From positions 558,001 through 622,000 of the forward strand of contig NZ_JAUHLN010000002.1 of the NCBI RefSeq assembly GCF_030412265.1: a stretch of DNA of 64,000 nt, in the 5' to 3' direction. A model generated the notes under the pieces. It worked only from the letters and a program-made list of their open reading frames with translations. It was not told where the DNA came from and searched no databases. The translations under genes and the position numbers were made by a program. Source of the stretch: Fictibacillus terranigra. GTDB taxonomy: Bacteria; Bacillota; Bacilli; Bacillales; Fictibacillaceae. Positions within the stretch are counted from its first letter, which is position 1; each line of letters starts with the position of its first letter. Below are positions 17,835 through 27,717 of the stretch, piece after piece.

Positions 17835-18575
17835 TTACATCACCATTCCGCCGTCAACATGAATCGTTTGTCCAGTAATATAGGAACTGCTGTCACTGGC
17901 AAGGAACGTGACGAGTGAAGAGATGTCGTCTGTGCTTCCGAAACGGGCAAGCGGGATCGCCTTCAGCATCTCGCCTTTTACATTCTCTTCAAGCACGTCC
18001 GTCATATCAGTATCAATGAATCCTGGAGCCACTGCGTTCACGGTAATGCTTCGGCTGGCCAATTCCTTAGCCGTAGATTTTGTGAGGCCGATGACACCTG
18101 CTTTTGCTGCAACATAGTTGGCTTGTCCAGGGTTTCCTGATACACCGACAATGGAAGAAATATTAATGATTCTACCCTTTCTTTGTTTCATCATCTGGCG
18201 GGTAACAGCTTTTGTACAAAGGAATACACCTTTCAAGTTTGTATCAATGACCGCATCCCACTCGTCCTCTTTCATTCTCATGATGAGATTGTCTTTTGTG
18301 ATCCCGGCATTATTAACTAGGATATCAAGAGAACCAAACTCCTCAATCACTGCTTTGACCATTCCGGCAACTGACTCACTGTCCGCGACATTCGCCTGCA
18401 CCGCGATGGCATCCCGCCCCATTGAGCGGATCTCATCGACGACTTCCTTTGCCTTCGCTTCACTGCCTGCATAGTTTACGGCCACTTTAGCGCCATTCTT
18501 GGCAAGTTCCAGTGCGATCGCTCTGCCAATCCCTCTGGATGCACCTGTAACAAGAGCTGTTTTTCCATTTAACAT
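17835..18575 (-). CDS. fabG: 3-oxoacyl-[acyl-carrier-protein] reductase FabG
   Basis: NADPH-dependent reductase of fatty acid elongation, a short-chain dehydrogenase of 246 residues. The nucleotide-binding [19 protein letters not shown] (about 10-28) is followed by the NNAGIT segment. The catalytic Ser in INISSIVG and the YVAAK Tyr/Lys pair follow. It starts 4 bases after fabD. Confidence 0.97.
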   Translation of the reverse strand: MLNGKTALVTGASRGIGRAIALELAKNGAKVAVNYAGSEAKAKEVVDEIRSMGRDAIAVQANVADSESVAGMVKAVIEEFGSLDILVNNAGITKDNLIMRMKEDEWDAVIDTNLKGVFLCTKAVTRQMMKQRKGRIINISSIVGVSGNPGQANYVAAKAGVIGLTKSTAKELASRSITVNAVAPGFIDTDMTDVLEENVKGEMLKAIPLARFGSTDDISSLVTFLASDSSSYITGQTIHVDGGMVM

Positions 18576-18579
18576 TGGT

Positions 18580-19518
18580 TTACTCTCCCTTCAGTTTTAC
18601 AACTGCCGCATTTATCGTTGCTTCATCACTGATGGCGATGACATTTGCACGGCGGTTCACCTTCTTCACGAGCCCTGAAAGCACTTTTCCGGGTCCGATT
18701 TCAATAAAGGTATCTACGCCTAAAGCCATCAGTTCATTAATCGTTTCTTCCCATCTGACAGGCGAGTAGATCTGCTTAACCAGCTTTTCCTTAATTTCCA
18801 CCGAGCTTGTAACCGGTTTGGCAGTGACGTTCGCGATCACCGGAATTTCAGCATCACGGATAGTAATCGAATCAAGTACATCCTGCATCTTTTCAGCTGC
18901 TGGTTCCATGAGAGAAGAATGGAAAGGACCGCTCACTTGAAGAGGGATCACTTTTGCGCCGTTTTCTTTAGCAAGGCTTGAAGCATCGGCTACTCCCTGT
19001 GCTGTGCCAGAAATAACGATCTGCCCTGGGCAGTTAAGATTAGCGACCTGAACAGCGTCCCCGTTCTCAGACACCTTTTCTGTAATCGCTTCAAGCTCCT
19101 CCTGTTTCATCCCAAGGATGGCGGACATGGCACCGACACCTGTCGGCACTGCTTCTTCCATAAATAGTCCCCGCTGTCTGACCGCGTATACCGCATCCTC
19201 AAATGAAAGGCTGCCGGCTGCAACGAGAGCTGAGTATTCACCAAGACTATGGCCGGATGTATAATCCGGTTTAATGCCGTGTTTTTTAAAAACTTCCAGA
19301 ACAGCAGTACTTGCAGTAAGCAATGCCGGCTGTGTATTTTCTGTACGCTTTAAGTCGTCCTCCGGCCCTTCAAAAATGATAGAAGATAAAGAGACACCGA
19401 GTTTTTTATCTGCTGTATCAAAGATAGTTCGGGCTTCTTCAAAGTTTTGTGCCAGTTCCTGAGCCATTCCTACGCTTTGGGAGCCTTGTCCCGGAAAAAG
19501 AAACGCAATTTTACCCAT
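18580..19518 (-). CDS. fabD: Malonyl-CoA:ACP transacylase
   Basis: Transfers malonyl from CoA to ACP. At 312 residues it has the N-terminal [11 protein letters not shown], the nucleophile Ser in [15 protein letters not shown] (about residue 91) and the catalytic His in [13 protein letters not shown]. The ATG overlaps the plsX stop by one base (TAATG). Confidence 0.97.
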   Translation of the reverse strand: MGKIAFLFPGQGSQSVGMAQELAQNFEEARTIFDTADKKLGVSLSSIIFEGPEDDLKRTENTQPALLTASTAVLEVFKKHGIKPDYTSGHSLGEYSALVAAGSLSFEDAVYAVRQRGLFMEEAVPTGVGAMSAILGMKQEELEAITEKVSENGDAVQVANLNCPGQIVISGTAQGVADASSLAKENGAKVIPLQVSGPFHSSLMEPAAEKMQDVLDSITIRDAEIPVIANVTAKPVTSSVEIKEKLVKQIYSPVRWEETINELMALGVDTFIEIGPGKVLSGLVKKVNRRANVIAISDEATINAAVVKLKGE

Positions 19519-20528
19519 TATTCTTCCTCCTTCTGTTCTTCTCTTTCAAATTCTTTCATCTTTTCAGCAATAATTTGAACCACATTTTTCTCTACCATCG
19601 TTTTCGTCTGTCTGACCGCGTTGAATACCGCGTTCTCATCGGATGAACCATGGGCTTTTACTACCGGCGCAGCCAGTCCGAATAATCCTGCTCCGCCATA
19701 CTCCGAATAATCCAGCTTGTTCTTCAAGCCTTTTAGGCGGGGTTTTAAAATTCCTGCGGCAAGCTTGCTGATTGCCGTTGCTGTAAGCTCCTGCTTCAGC
19801 ATAGAAAACAGCGTCAGAGCCGTTCCTTCTATCGTTTTTAAGACGACGTTTCCGGAAAAACCATCACAGACAACCACATCGGCTGCTCCGTTCAGTAGTT
19901 CCCTCGCTTCCACATTGCCAATAAAATTCACCGGCGCTTCTTTCAGCAGCTGAAAGGCTGCCTTGCTTAAAGCGTTCCCTTTTTCATCTTCTGTACCGAC
20001 ATTTAAAAGGCCGACTCTCGGAGAACTCGTACCCCTTACTTGTTCAGCATATGTACTGCCCATGATGGCGTACTGCAGCAGATGCTCAGGTTTTGCATCC
20101 ATATTGGCGCCTACGTCCAGAAGCAGAAAACCCTTGCCGTCTACGGTTGGAAGCGTTGGAGAAAGGGCCGGACGGTCGATTCCGCTGATCCTGCCGACAT
20201 TAAATAGACCAGAAGCCATAAGAGCTCCGGTGTTTCCCGCCGAAATACAGGCATCCGCACGTCCTTCTTTTACCTCTTTCGCAGCCAGAACCATAGAAGC
20301 ATTCTTTTTCTTCCTCACGGCACGGACCGGTTCATCATCACTTTCAATTTTTTCTTCTGTATGAATGACCTCAATATCATTCTCACCGTTCAAATAAGGG
20401 GAGATTTTCTTTTCATCTCCAACTAAAACGATGGTAAGATCATCAAAAGCAGCGAGTGCTTTTAAAGCTCCTTTTACCTGAGCTTCAGGTGCATTGTCGC
20501 CACCCATTGCATCGATGGCAATTCTCAT
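19518..20528 (-). CDS. plsX: Phosphate acyltransferase PlsX
   Basis: Makes acyl-phosphate from acyl-ACP, the first step of phospholipid synthesis (then PlsY). At 336 residues it begins [14 protein letters not shown], with [14 protein letters not shown] and [13 protein letters not shown]. The ATG overlaps the fapR stop as ATGA. Confidence 0.97.
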   Translation of the reverse strand: MRIAIDAMGGDNAPEAQVKGALKALAAFDDLTIVLVGDEKKISPYLNGENDIEVIHTEEKIESDDEPVRAVRKKKNASMVLAAKEVKEGRADACISAGNTGALMASGLFNVGRISGIDRPALSPTLPTVDGKGFLLLDVGANMDAKPEHLLQYAIMGSTYAEQVRGTSSPRVGLLNVGTEDEKGNALSKAAFQLLKEAPVNFIGNVEARELLNGAADVVVCDGFSGNVVLKTIEGTALTLFSMLKQELTATAISKLAAGILKPRLKGLKNKLDYSEYGGAGLFGLAAPVVKAHGSSDENAVFNAVRQTKTMVEKNVVQIIAEKMKEFEREEQKEEE

Positions 20529-21103
20529 GTCGTAGTTCCTTCCCTTCCCTCTCCAGTCGAACGGAACATGATGAACTCCCCGGATAACACCGCCTCATTT
20601 TCAACGTAGCTCGTGACTTCTACTGTTGTCCGATAGCCCTCAATGCTGCTGACCCGTGCTTTCGCAACGACTCGCTCCCCCTCTTTTACTTGTCGGGTGA
20701 AGCGGATCCTTGCCTTTGATGTCAGAGCCAGCTCATCGTTAATAATGGCCACCGCAAGCGAGTTCGCCTGCGCGAAAAGATGATGGCCTCTGGCTATTTT
20801 TGTCCGGGAAAATACATGTTCACTCTTTATGTCCAAGATGGATATTGCGGCTTCATCCAGCTGGAGATCAATAATTTCGCCGATGACTTCCTCCAGGGGA
20901 AGGGCTTTAACGGTATCCAGCTGCTGCTGTGCCACGTATTTGATCCGTTCTCGCAGTTCTGGGATCGATAGTTCCAGGCGGTCCAGGCGAATCGTCTGGA
21001 CACTGACTGAAAATTTATCTGCCAGTTCTTCATCCGTAATAAAAGGAGTCTCTTCAATCGTAGCTTTAAGCAAAGCCTGTCGTTCCTTTTTTGTCCTCTT
21101 CAT
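20525..21103 (-). CDS. fapR: Fatty acid and phospholipid biosynthesis repressor FapR
   Basis: Repressor of lipid synthesis genes, released by malonyl-CoA. At 192 residues it has a DeoR-like N-terminal helix-turn-helix ([20 protein letters not shown], about 18-37) and a C-terminal hotdog domain that binds malonyl-CoA ([33 protein letters not shown]). A sigma-A promoter with a FapR-box-like sequence lies upstream, implying autoregulation. First gene of the lipid unit. Confidence 0.96.
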   Translation of the reverse strand: MKRTKKERQALLKATIEETPFITDEELADKFSVSVQTIRLDRLELSIPELRERIKYVAQQQLDTVKALPLEEVIGEIIDLQLDEAAISILDIKSEHVFSRTKIARGHHLFAQANSLAVAIINDELALTSKARIRFTRQVKEGERVVAKARVSSIEGYRTTVEVTSYVENEAVLSGEFIMFRSTGEGREGTTT

Positions 21104-21167
21104 GTATACACCATCCAGATATGCTATTTAAGCATCAGCCTCTATGGATGCACGGTTTTTTCACTTT

Positions 21168-21184
21168 TTAAGAGCTGGTACTAA
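21168..21184 (-). promoter_or_regulatory. FapR operator-like sequence
   Basis: TTAGTACCAGCTCTTAA on the minus strand matches 14 of 17 positions of the inverted-repeat FapR box TTAGTACCWGGTACTAA. The first half site is intact. It begins 5 bases after the -10 of the fapR promoter, over the likely transcription start. Confidence 0.75.
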
Positions 21185-21188
21185 CAGT

Positions 21189-21217
21189 AGTATATAATAG
21201 CAGCTATATCATTTCAA
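21189..21217 (-). promoter_or_regulatory. Sigma-A promoter of the fapR operon
   Basis: TTGAAA (21212-21217), a 17-base spacer and TATACT (21189-21194) on the minus strand. Confidence 0.8.
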
Positions 21218-21230
21218 GGAAGGAGAGGTC

Positions 21231-21265
21231 CAAAAGCGCCGGAACACTCCGTCAGTCAAGGCGCT
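21231..21265 (-). terminator. Weak terminator-like hairpin at the end of recG
   Basis: AGCGCC (21260-21265) pairs with GGCGCT (21235-21240), with an inner CGGA/TCCG hairpin, then TTTT on the minus strand. It encloses the recG stop codon. The T tract is short. Confidence 0.4.
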
Positions 21266-23294
21266 CTGATGTAAACACTCCCTCTTCTTCAAGGAATCTT
21301 CTAAGAGGTGCAAAGGCTTCATCCTTAAAGAAGGAAGCGGTTTTGACCATCCGGGAAGCATCGTTTCTAGCCACCTCAAGCACCCGGTAGTCATGTACGA
21401 TATCCGCAATCTTAAAATCAGGAAGCCCGCTTTGTTTGTTCCCGAAAAAATCCCCGGGACCTCTAAGTTCGAGATCTTTTTCCGATAGAACAAAACCATC
21501 AGACGTTTCTGTCATGATCCGCATTCTTTCTTTTCCTTCTTCTGATTTCGGATCAGCGATTAAAATACAATATGACTGCTCACTTCCTCGTCCGACACGG
21601 CCACGGAGCTGATGGAGCTGTGACAGCCCAAACCGTTCGGCATCATAGATCACCATCATCGTTGCGTTCGGCACATTTACTCCGACCTCCACTACTGTTG
21701 TAGACACAAGCACATGGCACCGGTTCTCGGCAAACTCTCTCATCACTTCTTCTTTTTCAGAAGAATGAAGTCTTCCGTGCATCAAACCGACCCTGTTCTG
21801 ATGAAAATATTGCTGGAGCTGAGCATGCACATCAATCGCATTTTGAACATCCAGCTTATCTGATTCTTCAATGAGCGGGCAGATCACATAGGCCTGTCTG
21901 CCTTTATCAAGTTCTTTCTGCACAAATCCAAGAACCCGGTCAAGCATGTGGTGCTTTGCCCAATAAGTTTCTATCGCTTTTCTTCCTGCAGGCATCTCGT
22001 CGATGACCGAAACGTCCATGTCGCCGAACACAGAGATCGCCAGCGTCCGCGGAATAGGCGTAGCCGTCATGAACAAGACATCGGGGGATTGGCCTTTTTC
22101 GCGCAGCACCCGCCGCTGTTTGACACCGAAACGATGCTGTTCGTCTGTAATGACAAGGCCGAGTTGCCTGAATACAACCTCGTCCTGAATCAGGGCGTGA
22201 GTACCGATTAACACATCCACTTCTCCTTCAGAAAGCCGTGCTAATATATCAGCCCTTCGTTTTCCTTTCACTGAACTCGTGAGCAATTCCACTTTCATAT
22301 GATGCGGTTCGAGCAGCTGTACAAGCGATTGGTAATGCTGTTCAGCCAGTATTTCCGTCGGTACCATCAATGCTCCCTGGCTTCCTGAAGAAAAAGCAGC
22401 AAAAAGCGCGATAGCCGCTACGACTGTTTTACCGGATCCGACGTCTCCTTGGAGAAGCCGGTTCATTCTGTGGGGAGAAGACATGTCATTTAGGATTTCC
22501 TTCATCACCCTCTGCTGGGCATTCGTTAACGGAAATGGCAGGGAATCCACAAACCCATCAACATCATCGATGCAGAAATGGAGTTTTTCTCCTGCAGACT
22601 GCTCGCGGTTGATCTTTTTAAACATTTGCATCTTTAACTGGAAGAGCAAGAACTCTTCATACACCATCCTGCGCCGCGCTTGTTTTAAATGTTCAAAGCT
22701 ATGAGGAAAATGAAGGCTGTACAGCGCCTGCTTTCTCGGCCAAAGCTTATAGGTTTCCAGGCTTTCAGCCGGCAGCACTTCCTCCACCACTTCACCAAAC
22801 TGGCTGAAAGCGAGTTTAATGAGCCGCCTGAGTTGCTTGACGCTCATCTCTCCTTTGACCGGATAGACAGGATCAATACTTTCATTTTCAGACTGAAGCC
22901 CGAATTTGATGTCGTTAACGGTCATGGTCATCTTATGGACATCCCATTTTCCAGTAAGAGTTATCGTCTGCCCGGGGGTCAGCTGCTTTTTTAAATAGGG
23001 CTGATTAAAAAAAACAGCGGTTATTAAATAACGGCCGATCAGCACTCTTATGCTTAATTTTGATTTTTTTCTTGGAAAATAACGGAGAGAAGGTTCACTG
23101 TGAACCTTCCCTTCGACTGTTGCCCTCTCTTCATGTTTAACATCGGCCAGATCTTTTAGCTGATGATTGTCATAACGGAAAGGCAAATATTCAAGCAGAT
23201 CCATCACTGAGACAATTCCAAGCTCTTTCAGTTCCTCTGATTTGCTCTCACCGATCCCATTGATTTGTGTTACCTTCAATTCGTTTAGCTTCAT
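21252..23294 (-). CDS. recG: ATP-dependent DNA helicase RecG
   Basis: Branch-migrating helicase that remodels stalled forks and Holliday junctions. At 680 residues it has an N-terminal wedge/OB domain (RATVEGKVHSEPSLRYF), helicase motif I LLQGDVGSGKTVVAA, the DEQHRFG box (DEQH variant of motif II), TATPIPRTLA and motif VI QLRGRVGRGSEQSYC. The ATG overlaps the sdaAA stop as ATGA. Confidence 0.98.
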   Translation of the reverse strand: MKLNELKVTQINGIGESKSEELKELGIVSVMDLLEYLPFRYDNHQLKDLADVKHEERATVEGKVHSEPSLRYFPRKKSKLSIRVLIGRYLITAVFFNQPYLKKQLTPGQTITLTGKWDVHKMTMTVNDIKFGLQSENESIDPVYPVKGEMSVKQLRRLIKLAFSQFGEVVEEVLPAESLETYKLWPRKQALYSLHFPHSFEHLKQARRRMVYEEFLLFQLKMQMFKKINREQSAGEKLHFCIDDVDGFVDSLPFPLTNAQQRVMKEILNDMSSPHRMNRLLQGDVGSGKTVVAAIALFAAFSSGSQGALMVPTEILAEQHYQSLVQLLEPHHMKVELLTSSVKGKRRADILARLSEGEVDVLIGTHALIQDEVVFRQLGLVITDEQHRFGVKQRRVLREKGQSPDVLFMTATPIPRTLAISVFGDMDVSVIDEMPAGRKAIETYWAKHHMLDRVLGFVQKELDKGRQAYVICPLIEESDKLDVQNAIDVHAQLQQYFHQNRVGLMHGRLHSSEKEEVMREFAENRCHVLVSTTVVEVGVNVPNATMMVIYDAERFGLSQLHQLRGRVGRGSEQSYCILIADPKSEEGKERMRIMTETSDGFVLSEKDLELRGPGDFFGNKQSGLPDFKIADIVHDYRVLEVARNDASRMVKTASFFKDEAFAPLRRFLEEEGVFTSERLD

Positions 23295-24178
23295 TTTTTA
23301 TCCAGGGCTATACCAAAGATTTTCGCTTCAAGCTCCCGGGCAGTTGGTGTAGCCGCCAGCCCTCCTTGCGCCGTTTCTTTCAATGCGGTCGGCATCGATT
23401 GCCCGATCCTGTACATCGCATCGATGACTTCATCACATGGAATTCTGCTCTTAATTCCAGCAAGCGCCATATCGGCAGCGACAATCGCATTGCTTGCTCC
23501 CATGGCGTTTCGCTTTACGCACGGCACCTCTACCAGACCGGCAACCGGATCACAGACGAGGCCAAGCATGTTCTTCAGGGCGATGGCCATCGCTTCTGCA
23601 GACTGTGAAGGTGTCCCGCCAGCCAGCTCAACAATGGCAGCCGCCGCCATACCGGTCGCTGATCCAACTTCCGCCTGGCAGCCTCCGGCAGCACCAGATA
23701 TGGAAGCATTGTTGGCGACAACGAATCCGAAAGCACCGGAAGCAAATAAAAAAGCAACCATCTGTTCTCTTGTCGGATTTAATTTATCTTTTAATGCAAA
23801 AAGAGTGCCAGGAACCACACCTGCTGAACCTGCTGTCGGGGTAGCACATATGGTTCCCATTGCAGCGTTGACTTCATTGGTTGCGATGGCTTTACTGACC
23901 GCATCAAGCATGAACTCTCCAGAGAGGCTTTTTCCGCTTTTTAAATAATTTTGCAGGAGGATCGCATCTCCGCCTGTCAACCCTGAATGAGACTTAACAT
24001 CTTCGGTTATCCCCCGCTCGACCGCTTCTTCCATCACCTTTAAATTCCTGTCCATCTGACTGAGGATCTCTTCTCTCGTCCGTCCCGTAAACTCCATTTC
24101 CTGTTCAATCATGATATCAGAAATCTTGCATTCTTTTGCCTCGGCAAGTTCAACTAATTCGGCAACATTTCGAAACAT
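23291..24178 (-). CDS. sdaAA: L-serine dehydratase, alpha subunit
   Basis: Iron-sulfur L-serine ammonia-lyase converting serine to pyruvate and ammonia. At 295 residues, cysteines suitable for the oxygen-labile 4Fe-4S cluster are seen in GTICATPTAGSAG, AAGGCQAEVGSA, LVCDPVAG and VPCVKRNAMG. It works with SdaAB, encoded just upstream, and is followed directly by recG, as in B. subtilis. Confidence 0.96.
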   Translation of the reverse strand: MFRNVAELVELAEAKECKISDIMIEQEMEFTGRTREEILSQMDRNLKVMEEAVERGITEDVKSHSGLTGGDAILLQNYLKSGKSLSGEFMLDAVSKAIATNEVNAAMGTICATPTAGSAGVVPGTLFALKDKLNPTREQMVAFLFASGAFGFVVANNASISGAAGGCQAEVGSATGMAAAAIVELAGGTPSQSAEAMAIALKNMLGLVCDPVAGLVEVPCVKRNAMGASNAIVAADMALAGIKSRIPCDEVIDAMYRIGQSMPTALKETAQGGLAATPTARELEAKIFGIALDKK

Positions 24179-24198
24179 ACGTATTTCTCCCTTTCAAG

Positions 24199-24861
24199 TT
24201 ACTCATTGATTTTTACTACTTGCTGTACGATCGGAAGCGACTCGATCTCTTCGATGAGTACTGGGTCTATGTTTTGATCTACCTCAATAATCATAAGAGC
24301 TTCCTGCCCTTTTTCTTTCCGCGATACCCGCATATGGCCAATATTAATCTGGTGCTTTGCAAGAATATTCGCTACGCCGGCGATGGCTCCGTATCGGTCA
24401 TTATGAACGATCAGAAGAGCCGGGTGGTTTCCGCTCAGTTTCAGTTCAAAACCATTAAGCTCAACAATCTCGATTTTTCCTCCGCCGATCGAGATCCCAA
24501 CCAGTTCAATTTTATCATTCTCGTCTCCAAGGATGATCTTTGCAGTATTCGGGTGTTCCGTCAACGCATCTTCTTCCGTTATCTTTATTTCAACGCCCTG
24601 CTCCTTCGCCAATGAAAGCGCATCCACAATCCTAGTATCAAAAGTATCAAAATCAAGGATTCCGCCGACGATCGCCACATCCGTTCCATGCCCACGGTAG
24701 GTCTTTGCAAACGATCCATAGAATGAGATATGGGCGTAATCCGGCTTCCTGCCGAACAAGTCTCTAGCGACCCTTCCGATTCGGGCTGCTCCTGCTGTAT
24801 GAGAACTCGAAGGCCCAATCATAACAGGCCCGATGATATCAAAAACACTTTTAAATTTCAT
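24199..24861 (-). CDS. sdaAB: L-serine dehydratase, beta subunit
   Basis: Small subunit (220 residues) of L-serine dehydratase. The N-terminal part contains DIIGPVMIGPSSSHTAGAAR (substrate-side loop). The C-terminal ACT domain (about residues 145-220, PALLIVHNDRYGAIAGVANI) probably binds serine as a regulator. A terminator upstream separates it from fakA. Confidence 0.96.
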   Translation of the reverse strand: MKFKSVFDIIGPVMIGPSSSHTAGAARIGRVARDLFGRKPDYAHISFYGSFAKTYRGHGTDVAIVGGILDFDTFDTRIVDALSLAKEQGVEIKITEEDALTEHPNTAKIILGDENDKIELVGISIGGGKIEIVELNGFELKLSGNHPALLIVHNDRYGAIAGVANILAKHQINIGHMRVSRKEKGQEALMIIEVDQNIDPVLIEEIESLPIVQQVVKINE

Positions 24862-24894
24862 TCATGTCCCTCCGATAAAAATATAGCTGCACAT

Positions 24895-24945
24895 AAAAAA
24901 GATTCCCTCCATTACTGTATCATAAGTGAACAATAATGGAGAGAA
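24895..24945 (-). terminator. Terminator after fakA
   Basis: A 12-bp stem (24934-24945 with 24903-24914, one G-T pair) and a 19-base loop. It is followed by TCTTTTTT on the minus strand. Confidence 0.75.
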
Positions 24946-24953
24946 CATTTTAC

Positions 24954-26636
24954 TTACTCAACTGAGATAATAAACGGATAAAGCGGCTGATTGCCCTCAT
25001 GGACTTCCACTTCTACAGAAGGGAAGGAATCCTCAATAAATTGAACTAAGCTTTCCGTGTCTTCTTCTGATGCATCTTCTCCGGCAATAAGGGTAATGAT
25101 TTCAGAATCCTCATCGATCATTTCCTTTACAAGCTGCTGGACCGCTTCTTCTTTATCCGGCATGGAAGCTACAATTTTGCCGTTTAGGATGCCCATGAAA
25201 TCTCCTTTGGAAATCTCGATGCCATCGATGGACGTATCTCTTACAGCAAACGTAAGCTGACCGGATTTAACACTTGAGAAGGCGTCAGTCATTTTCTTTT
25301 GATTGTCTTCAAGCCCTGCTGATGGGTTAAAAGCAAGCAGCGCAGCTATACCTTGAGGCACATTCTTCGAACGGACGACAATCACGTCCTGATCTACGAT
25401 AGATGCCGCCTGTTCGGCTGCCATCACAATGTTTCCGTTGTTCGGAAGCACGATCACTTTTTCAGCATTCACCTGTTCAATGGCTTTGACGATATCTTCT
25501 GTACTTGGGTTCATCGTTTGTCCGCCTTCGATGACATACCCGGCACCAAGTGAAGTGAACAGTGCTTTAATTCCGCTCCCCATCGCAACAGTAACGATGC
25601 CGTACGCTTTTTTCTCCTGTTTGGATTCAGCCTTTTTAACAGGTTGATGCGGCCCTGTCTCAGACTCTAAAATCGCCGTATGTTGTTCTCGCATGTTTTC
25701 AATTTTAATGTTGATCAGGCTGCCGTGCTTTTGAGCAAGAGTCAGCATGTTGCCCGGTTCTTCCGTATGAATGTGAACTTTTACAAGATCTTCATCTGCG
25801 ACAACCAGCAGGGAATCACCATGTTCGTTCAGCTCATTTCGGAACGCCTCTTCACTGAATGGCGCCTTTTTTAATTTCTCAGGCTCGAATTTCACCATGA
25901 ACTCTGTACAGTAACCGTAATGAATGTCTTCCGTTCTCATATGAACCTGTGCTTTATGATGTTCTGCATTCACCATTTCCTTCATGGACGGAGCTTGAGG
26001 CGAGATTGCGGGAAGATCCTTTCCTTCCAGTGCGGAAAGGAAACCTTCATAAACCGTAAGCAGGCCTTGTCCTCCTGAATCCACGACTCCGACTTCCTTC
26101 AATACCGGGAGCAAGTCAGGCGTTCTGTCCAAGGATGCTTTAGCTTCGGTGACGACCTCATACATAACAAAAAGAATATCATCACTTTTTTTGGCAGCCT
26201 TGACAGCGCGTTTTGCCGCATCTTTCGCCACTGTAAGAATGGTTCCCTCGACAGGCTTCATCACAGCTTTGTAGGCTGTTTCCACTCCGTTCTCGAATGC
26301 TCTTGCAAAGTCAACCGAAGTAATCGTTTCTTTTCCTTCGATTGATTTTGAAAAACCACGAAAAAGCTGGGATAATATAACCCCGGAGTTGCCTCTTGCT
26401 CCCATAAGCAAACCACGGGAAAATGAGCTCGCGACTTTACCAATATCGGCAGTTACGTTGTTTCGAACTTCTTTCGCACCGGAAGTAATGGTAAGGTTCA
26501 TGTTGGTTCCTGTATCCCCATCCGGCACAGGAAAAACATTAAGTGCATCTACCATTGCTGCGTTTTTTGATAAGTTTGCGGCTCCCAATGCAACCATGCC
26601 CGCAAACTTTTTTCCGTCTAAAACTGTCAAAGACAC
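24954..26636 (-). CDS. fakA: Fatty acid kinase catalytic subunit FakA (YloV)
   Basis: Phosphorylates fatty acids bound to FakB, feeding exogenous acyl chains to PlsX/PlsY. At 560 residues it has an N-terminal DhaL-type kinase domain with VPDGDTGTNMNLT (metal-binding acids, about 36-48) and GARGNSGVILSQ. The C-terminal DegV-related domain begins near KKAYGIVTVAMGSG. The start is GTG at 26636, after AGGAGGAAAGTTC. Cotranscribed with the Asp23 protein gene, 15 bases upstream. Confidence 0.96.
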   Translation of the reverse strand: MSLTVLDGKKFAGMVALGAANLSKNAAMVDALNVFPVPDGDTGTNMNLTITSGAKEVRNNVTADIGKVASSFSRGLLMGARGNSGVILSQLFRGFSKSIEGKETITSVDFARAFENGVETAYKAVMKPVEGTILTVAKDAAKRAVKAAKKSDDILFVMYEVVTEAKASLDRTPDLLPVLKEVGVVDSGGQGLLTVYEGFLSALEGKDLPAISPQAPSMKEMVNAEHHKAQVHMRTEDIHYGYCTEFMVKFEPEKLKKAPFSEEAFRNELNEHGDSLLVVADEDLVKVHIHTEEPGNMLTLAQKHGSLINIKIENMREQHTAILESETGPHQPVKKAESKQEKKAYGIVTVAMGSGIKALFTSLGAGYVIEGGQTMNPSTEDIVKAIEQVNAEKVIVLPNNGNIVMAAEQAASIVDQDVIVVRSKNVPQGIAALLAFNPSAGLEDNQKKMTDAFSSVKSGQLTFAVRDTSIDGIEISKGDFMGILNGKIVASMPDKEEAVQQLVKEMIDEDSEIITLIAGEDASEEDTESLVQFIEDSFPSVEVEVHEGNQPLYPFIISVE

Positions 26637-26651
26637 GAACTTTCCTCCTAA

Positions 26652-27014
26652 CTAAGGGGTTGTCACCCTGACACCCTGAACAAAAATGTTAACAGAATCT
26701 ACAGAGAGACCCAGCATTTGATCGAGGGTATATTTCACTTTTGTCTGTACATTATGGGCTACTTCGGAGATTTTCGTTCCATAGCTTACAATGATGTACA
26801 TGTCAATATGTACTTCGTCTTCCTCTTGCCGAACCACAATCCCCCGGGAGAAGTTGTCACGTCCTAAAAGCTCGGTAATCCCATCCTTTAACTGCTTTCT
26901 GGAAGCCATGCCTACAATACCGTAGCAATCAATCGCAGCACCGCCAGCAATCGTAGCAATCACTTCCGTAGAAATGTCAATCTGGCCGTATTTATTCTTC
27001 ATTTCAATGGACAT
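26652..27014 (-). CDS. yloU: Asp23/Gls24 family envelope-stress protein YloU
   Basis: 120-residue Asp23 family protein, often paired with fakA; its exact role is not settled. It starts MSIEMKNKYGQIDISTEV and carries the family segments IAGGAAIDCYGIVGMASRK and VQGVRVTTP. The ATG at 27014 follows GGGGGATTCATC. It diverges from rpmB. Confidence 0.94.
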   Translation of the reverse strand: MSIEMKNKYGQIDISTEVIATIAGGAAIDCYGIVGMASRKQLKDGITELLGRDNFSRGIVVRQEEDEVHIDMYIIVSYGTKISEVAHNVQTKVKYTLDQMLGLSVDSVNIFVQGVRVTTP

Positions 27015-27151
27015 GATGAATCCCCCTTTAATCAATTATGGCTAATCCTCATTTTACTATATATATGGTTTTTTTGAAAGGACAACTCCATTTGACAATA
27101 AGTCACAAAGCCATGTCAAGGAATTTTACTTGAAATGTTAAAAATCATTTG

Positions 27152-27180
27152 TTGCTTTTCTTTAGTGGTCATGCTACTAT
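27152..27180 (+). promoter_or_regulatory. Promoter of rpmB
   Basis: TTGCTT (27152-27157), a 17-base spacer and TACTAT (27175-27180) preceded by TGC, giving an extended -10. It lies 63 bases before the rpmB start. Confidence 0.6.
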
Positions 27181-27242
27181 AGGTTAGTATTTAACATACG
27201 ACTGATATGATACAGTTTTACTGTTATAAAGGAGGTACAATT

Positions 27243-27431
27243 ATGTCACGCAAATGTTACGTTACTGGTAAAGGACCTAAAACAGGAAACAAGCGTTCCC
27301 ACGCATTGAACAAATCTAAAAAGAGCTGGGGAGTAAACGTTCAAAAAGTCCGTATCTTGGTCGACGGGAAGCCTAAACGTGTTTATGTTTCTGCACGTGC
27401 CCTAAAGTCCGGAAAAATTGAACGCGTTTAA
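27243..27431 (+). CDS. rpmB: 50S ribosomal protein L28
   Basis: Large-subunit protein of 62 residues, [20 protein letters not shown] and [16 protein letters not shown]. It is the cysteine-poor (C-minus) form with a single Cys4, without the paired CxxC zinc motifs. Start chosen for AAAGGAGGTACAATT. It has its own promoter and terminator. Confidence 0.98.
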   Translation: MSRKCYVTGKGPKTGNKRSHALNKSKKSWGVNVQKVRILVDGKPKRVYVSARALKSGKIERV

Positions 27432-27439
27432 TTGCTCTT

Positions 27440-27466
27440 AAAACAACGGCATCTCCGTTGTTTTTT
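27440..27466 (+). terminator. Terminator of rpmB
   Basis: The stem AAAACAACGG / CCGTTGTTTT has loop CATCT and a run of T on the plus strand. Confidence 0.9.
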
Positions 27467-27498
27467 ATTTGGAAAAGCGTAAGCGAACTTCTTGAAAA

Positions 27499-27529
27499 GA
27501 AAAAGCACCCATTACGAGGGTGCTTTTTC
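27499..27529 (-). terminator. Terminator after spoVM
   Basis: A 12-bp stem GAAAAAGCACCC / GGGTGCTTTTTC with a 7-base loop, seven bases after the spoVM stop. It could also stop read-through from rpmB. Confidence 0.8.
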
Positions 27530-27536
27530 CTTTTGT

Positions 27537-27617
27537 TTATCCTTTTTTAAATGAACCCAAAACCGCGCGTACGAATCCCCCTAAAAACCTAGGCAGTTTA
27601 ATGGTGTAAAATTTCAT
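27537..27617 (-). CDS. spoVM: Stage V sporulation protein M
   Basis: A 26-residue amphipathic peptide, MKFYTIKLPRFLGGFVRAVL and then GSFKKG. It recognises the curved membrane of the forespore and anchors SpoIVA and the spore coat. Pro9, needed for membrane-curvature sensing in B. subtilis, is present. Two tandem ATGs (27620 and 27617) follow GGAGGAGGGGT; the second was chosen to match the known peptide. It is between rpmB and thiN, as in B. subtilis. GAATATA at 27665-27671 could be a sigma-E -35, but the matching -10 is weak. Confidence 0.96.
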   Translation of the reverse strand: MKFYTIKLPRFLGGFVRAVLGSFKKG

Positions 27618-27717
27618 CATACCCCTCCTCCAGGCCCTTAAAAAATAAGACATTCCATAATAAATATATTCGCTTTTATAAAAATAGTACCATGCGGCCC
27701 GACGCATAAAATATTAA

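Noticed and set aside
27680-27717. ATGCG / CGCAT hairpin after thiN as a terminator
   Set aside because: Only five base pairs and no adjacent T tract.
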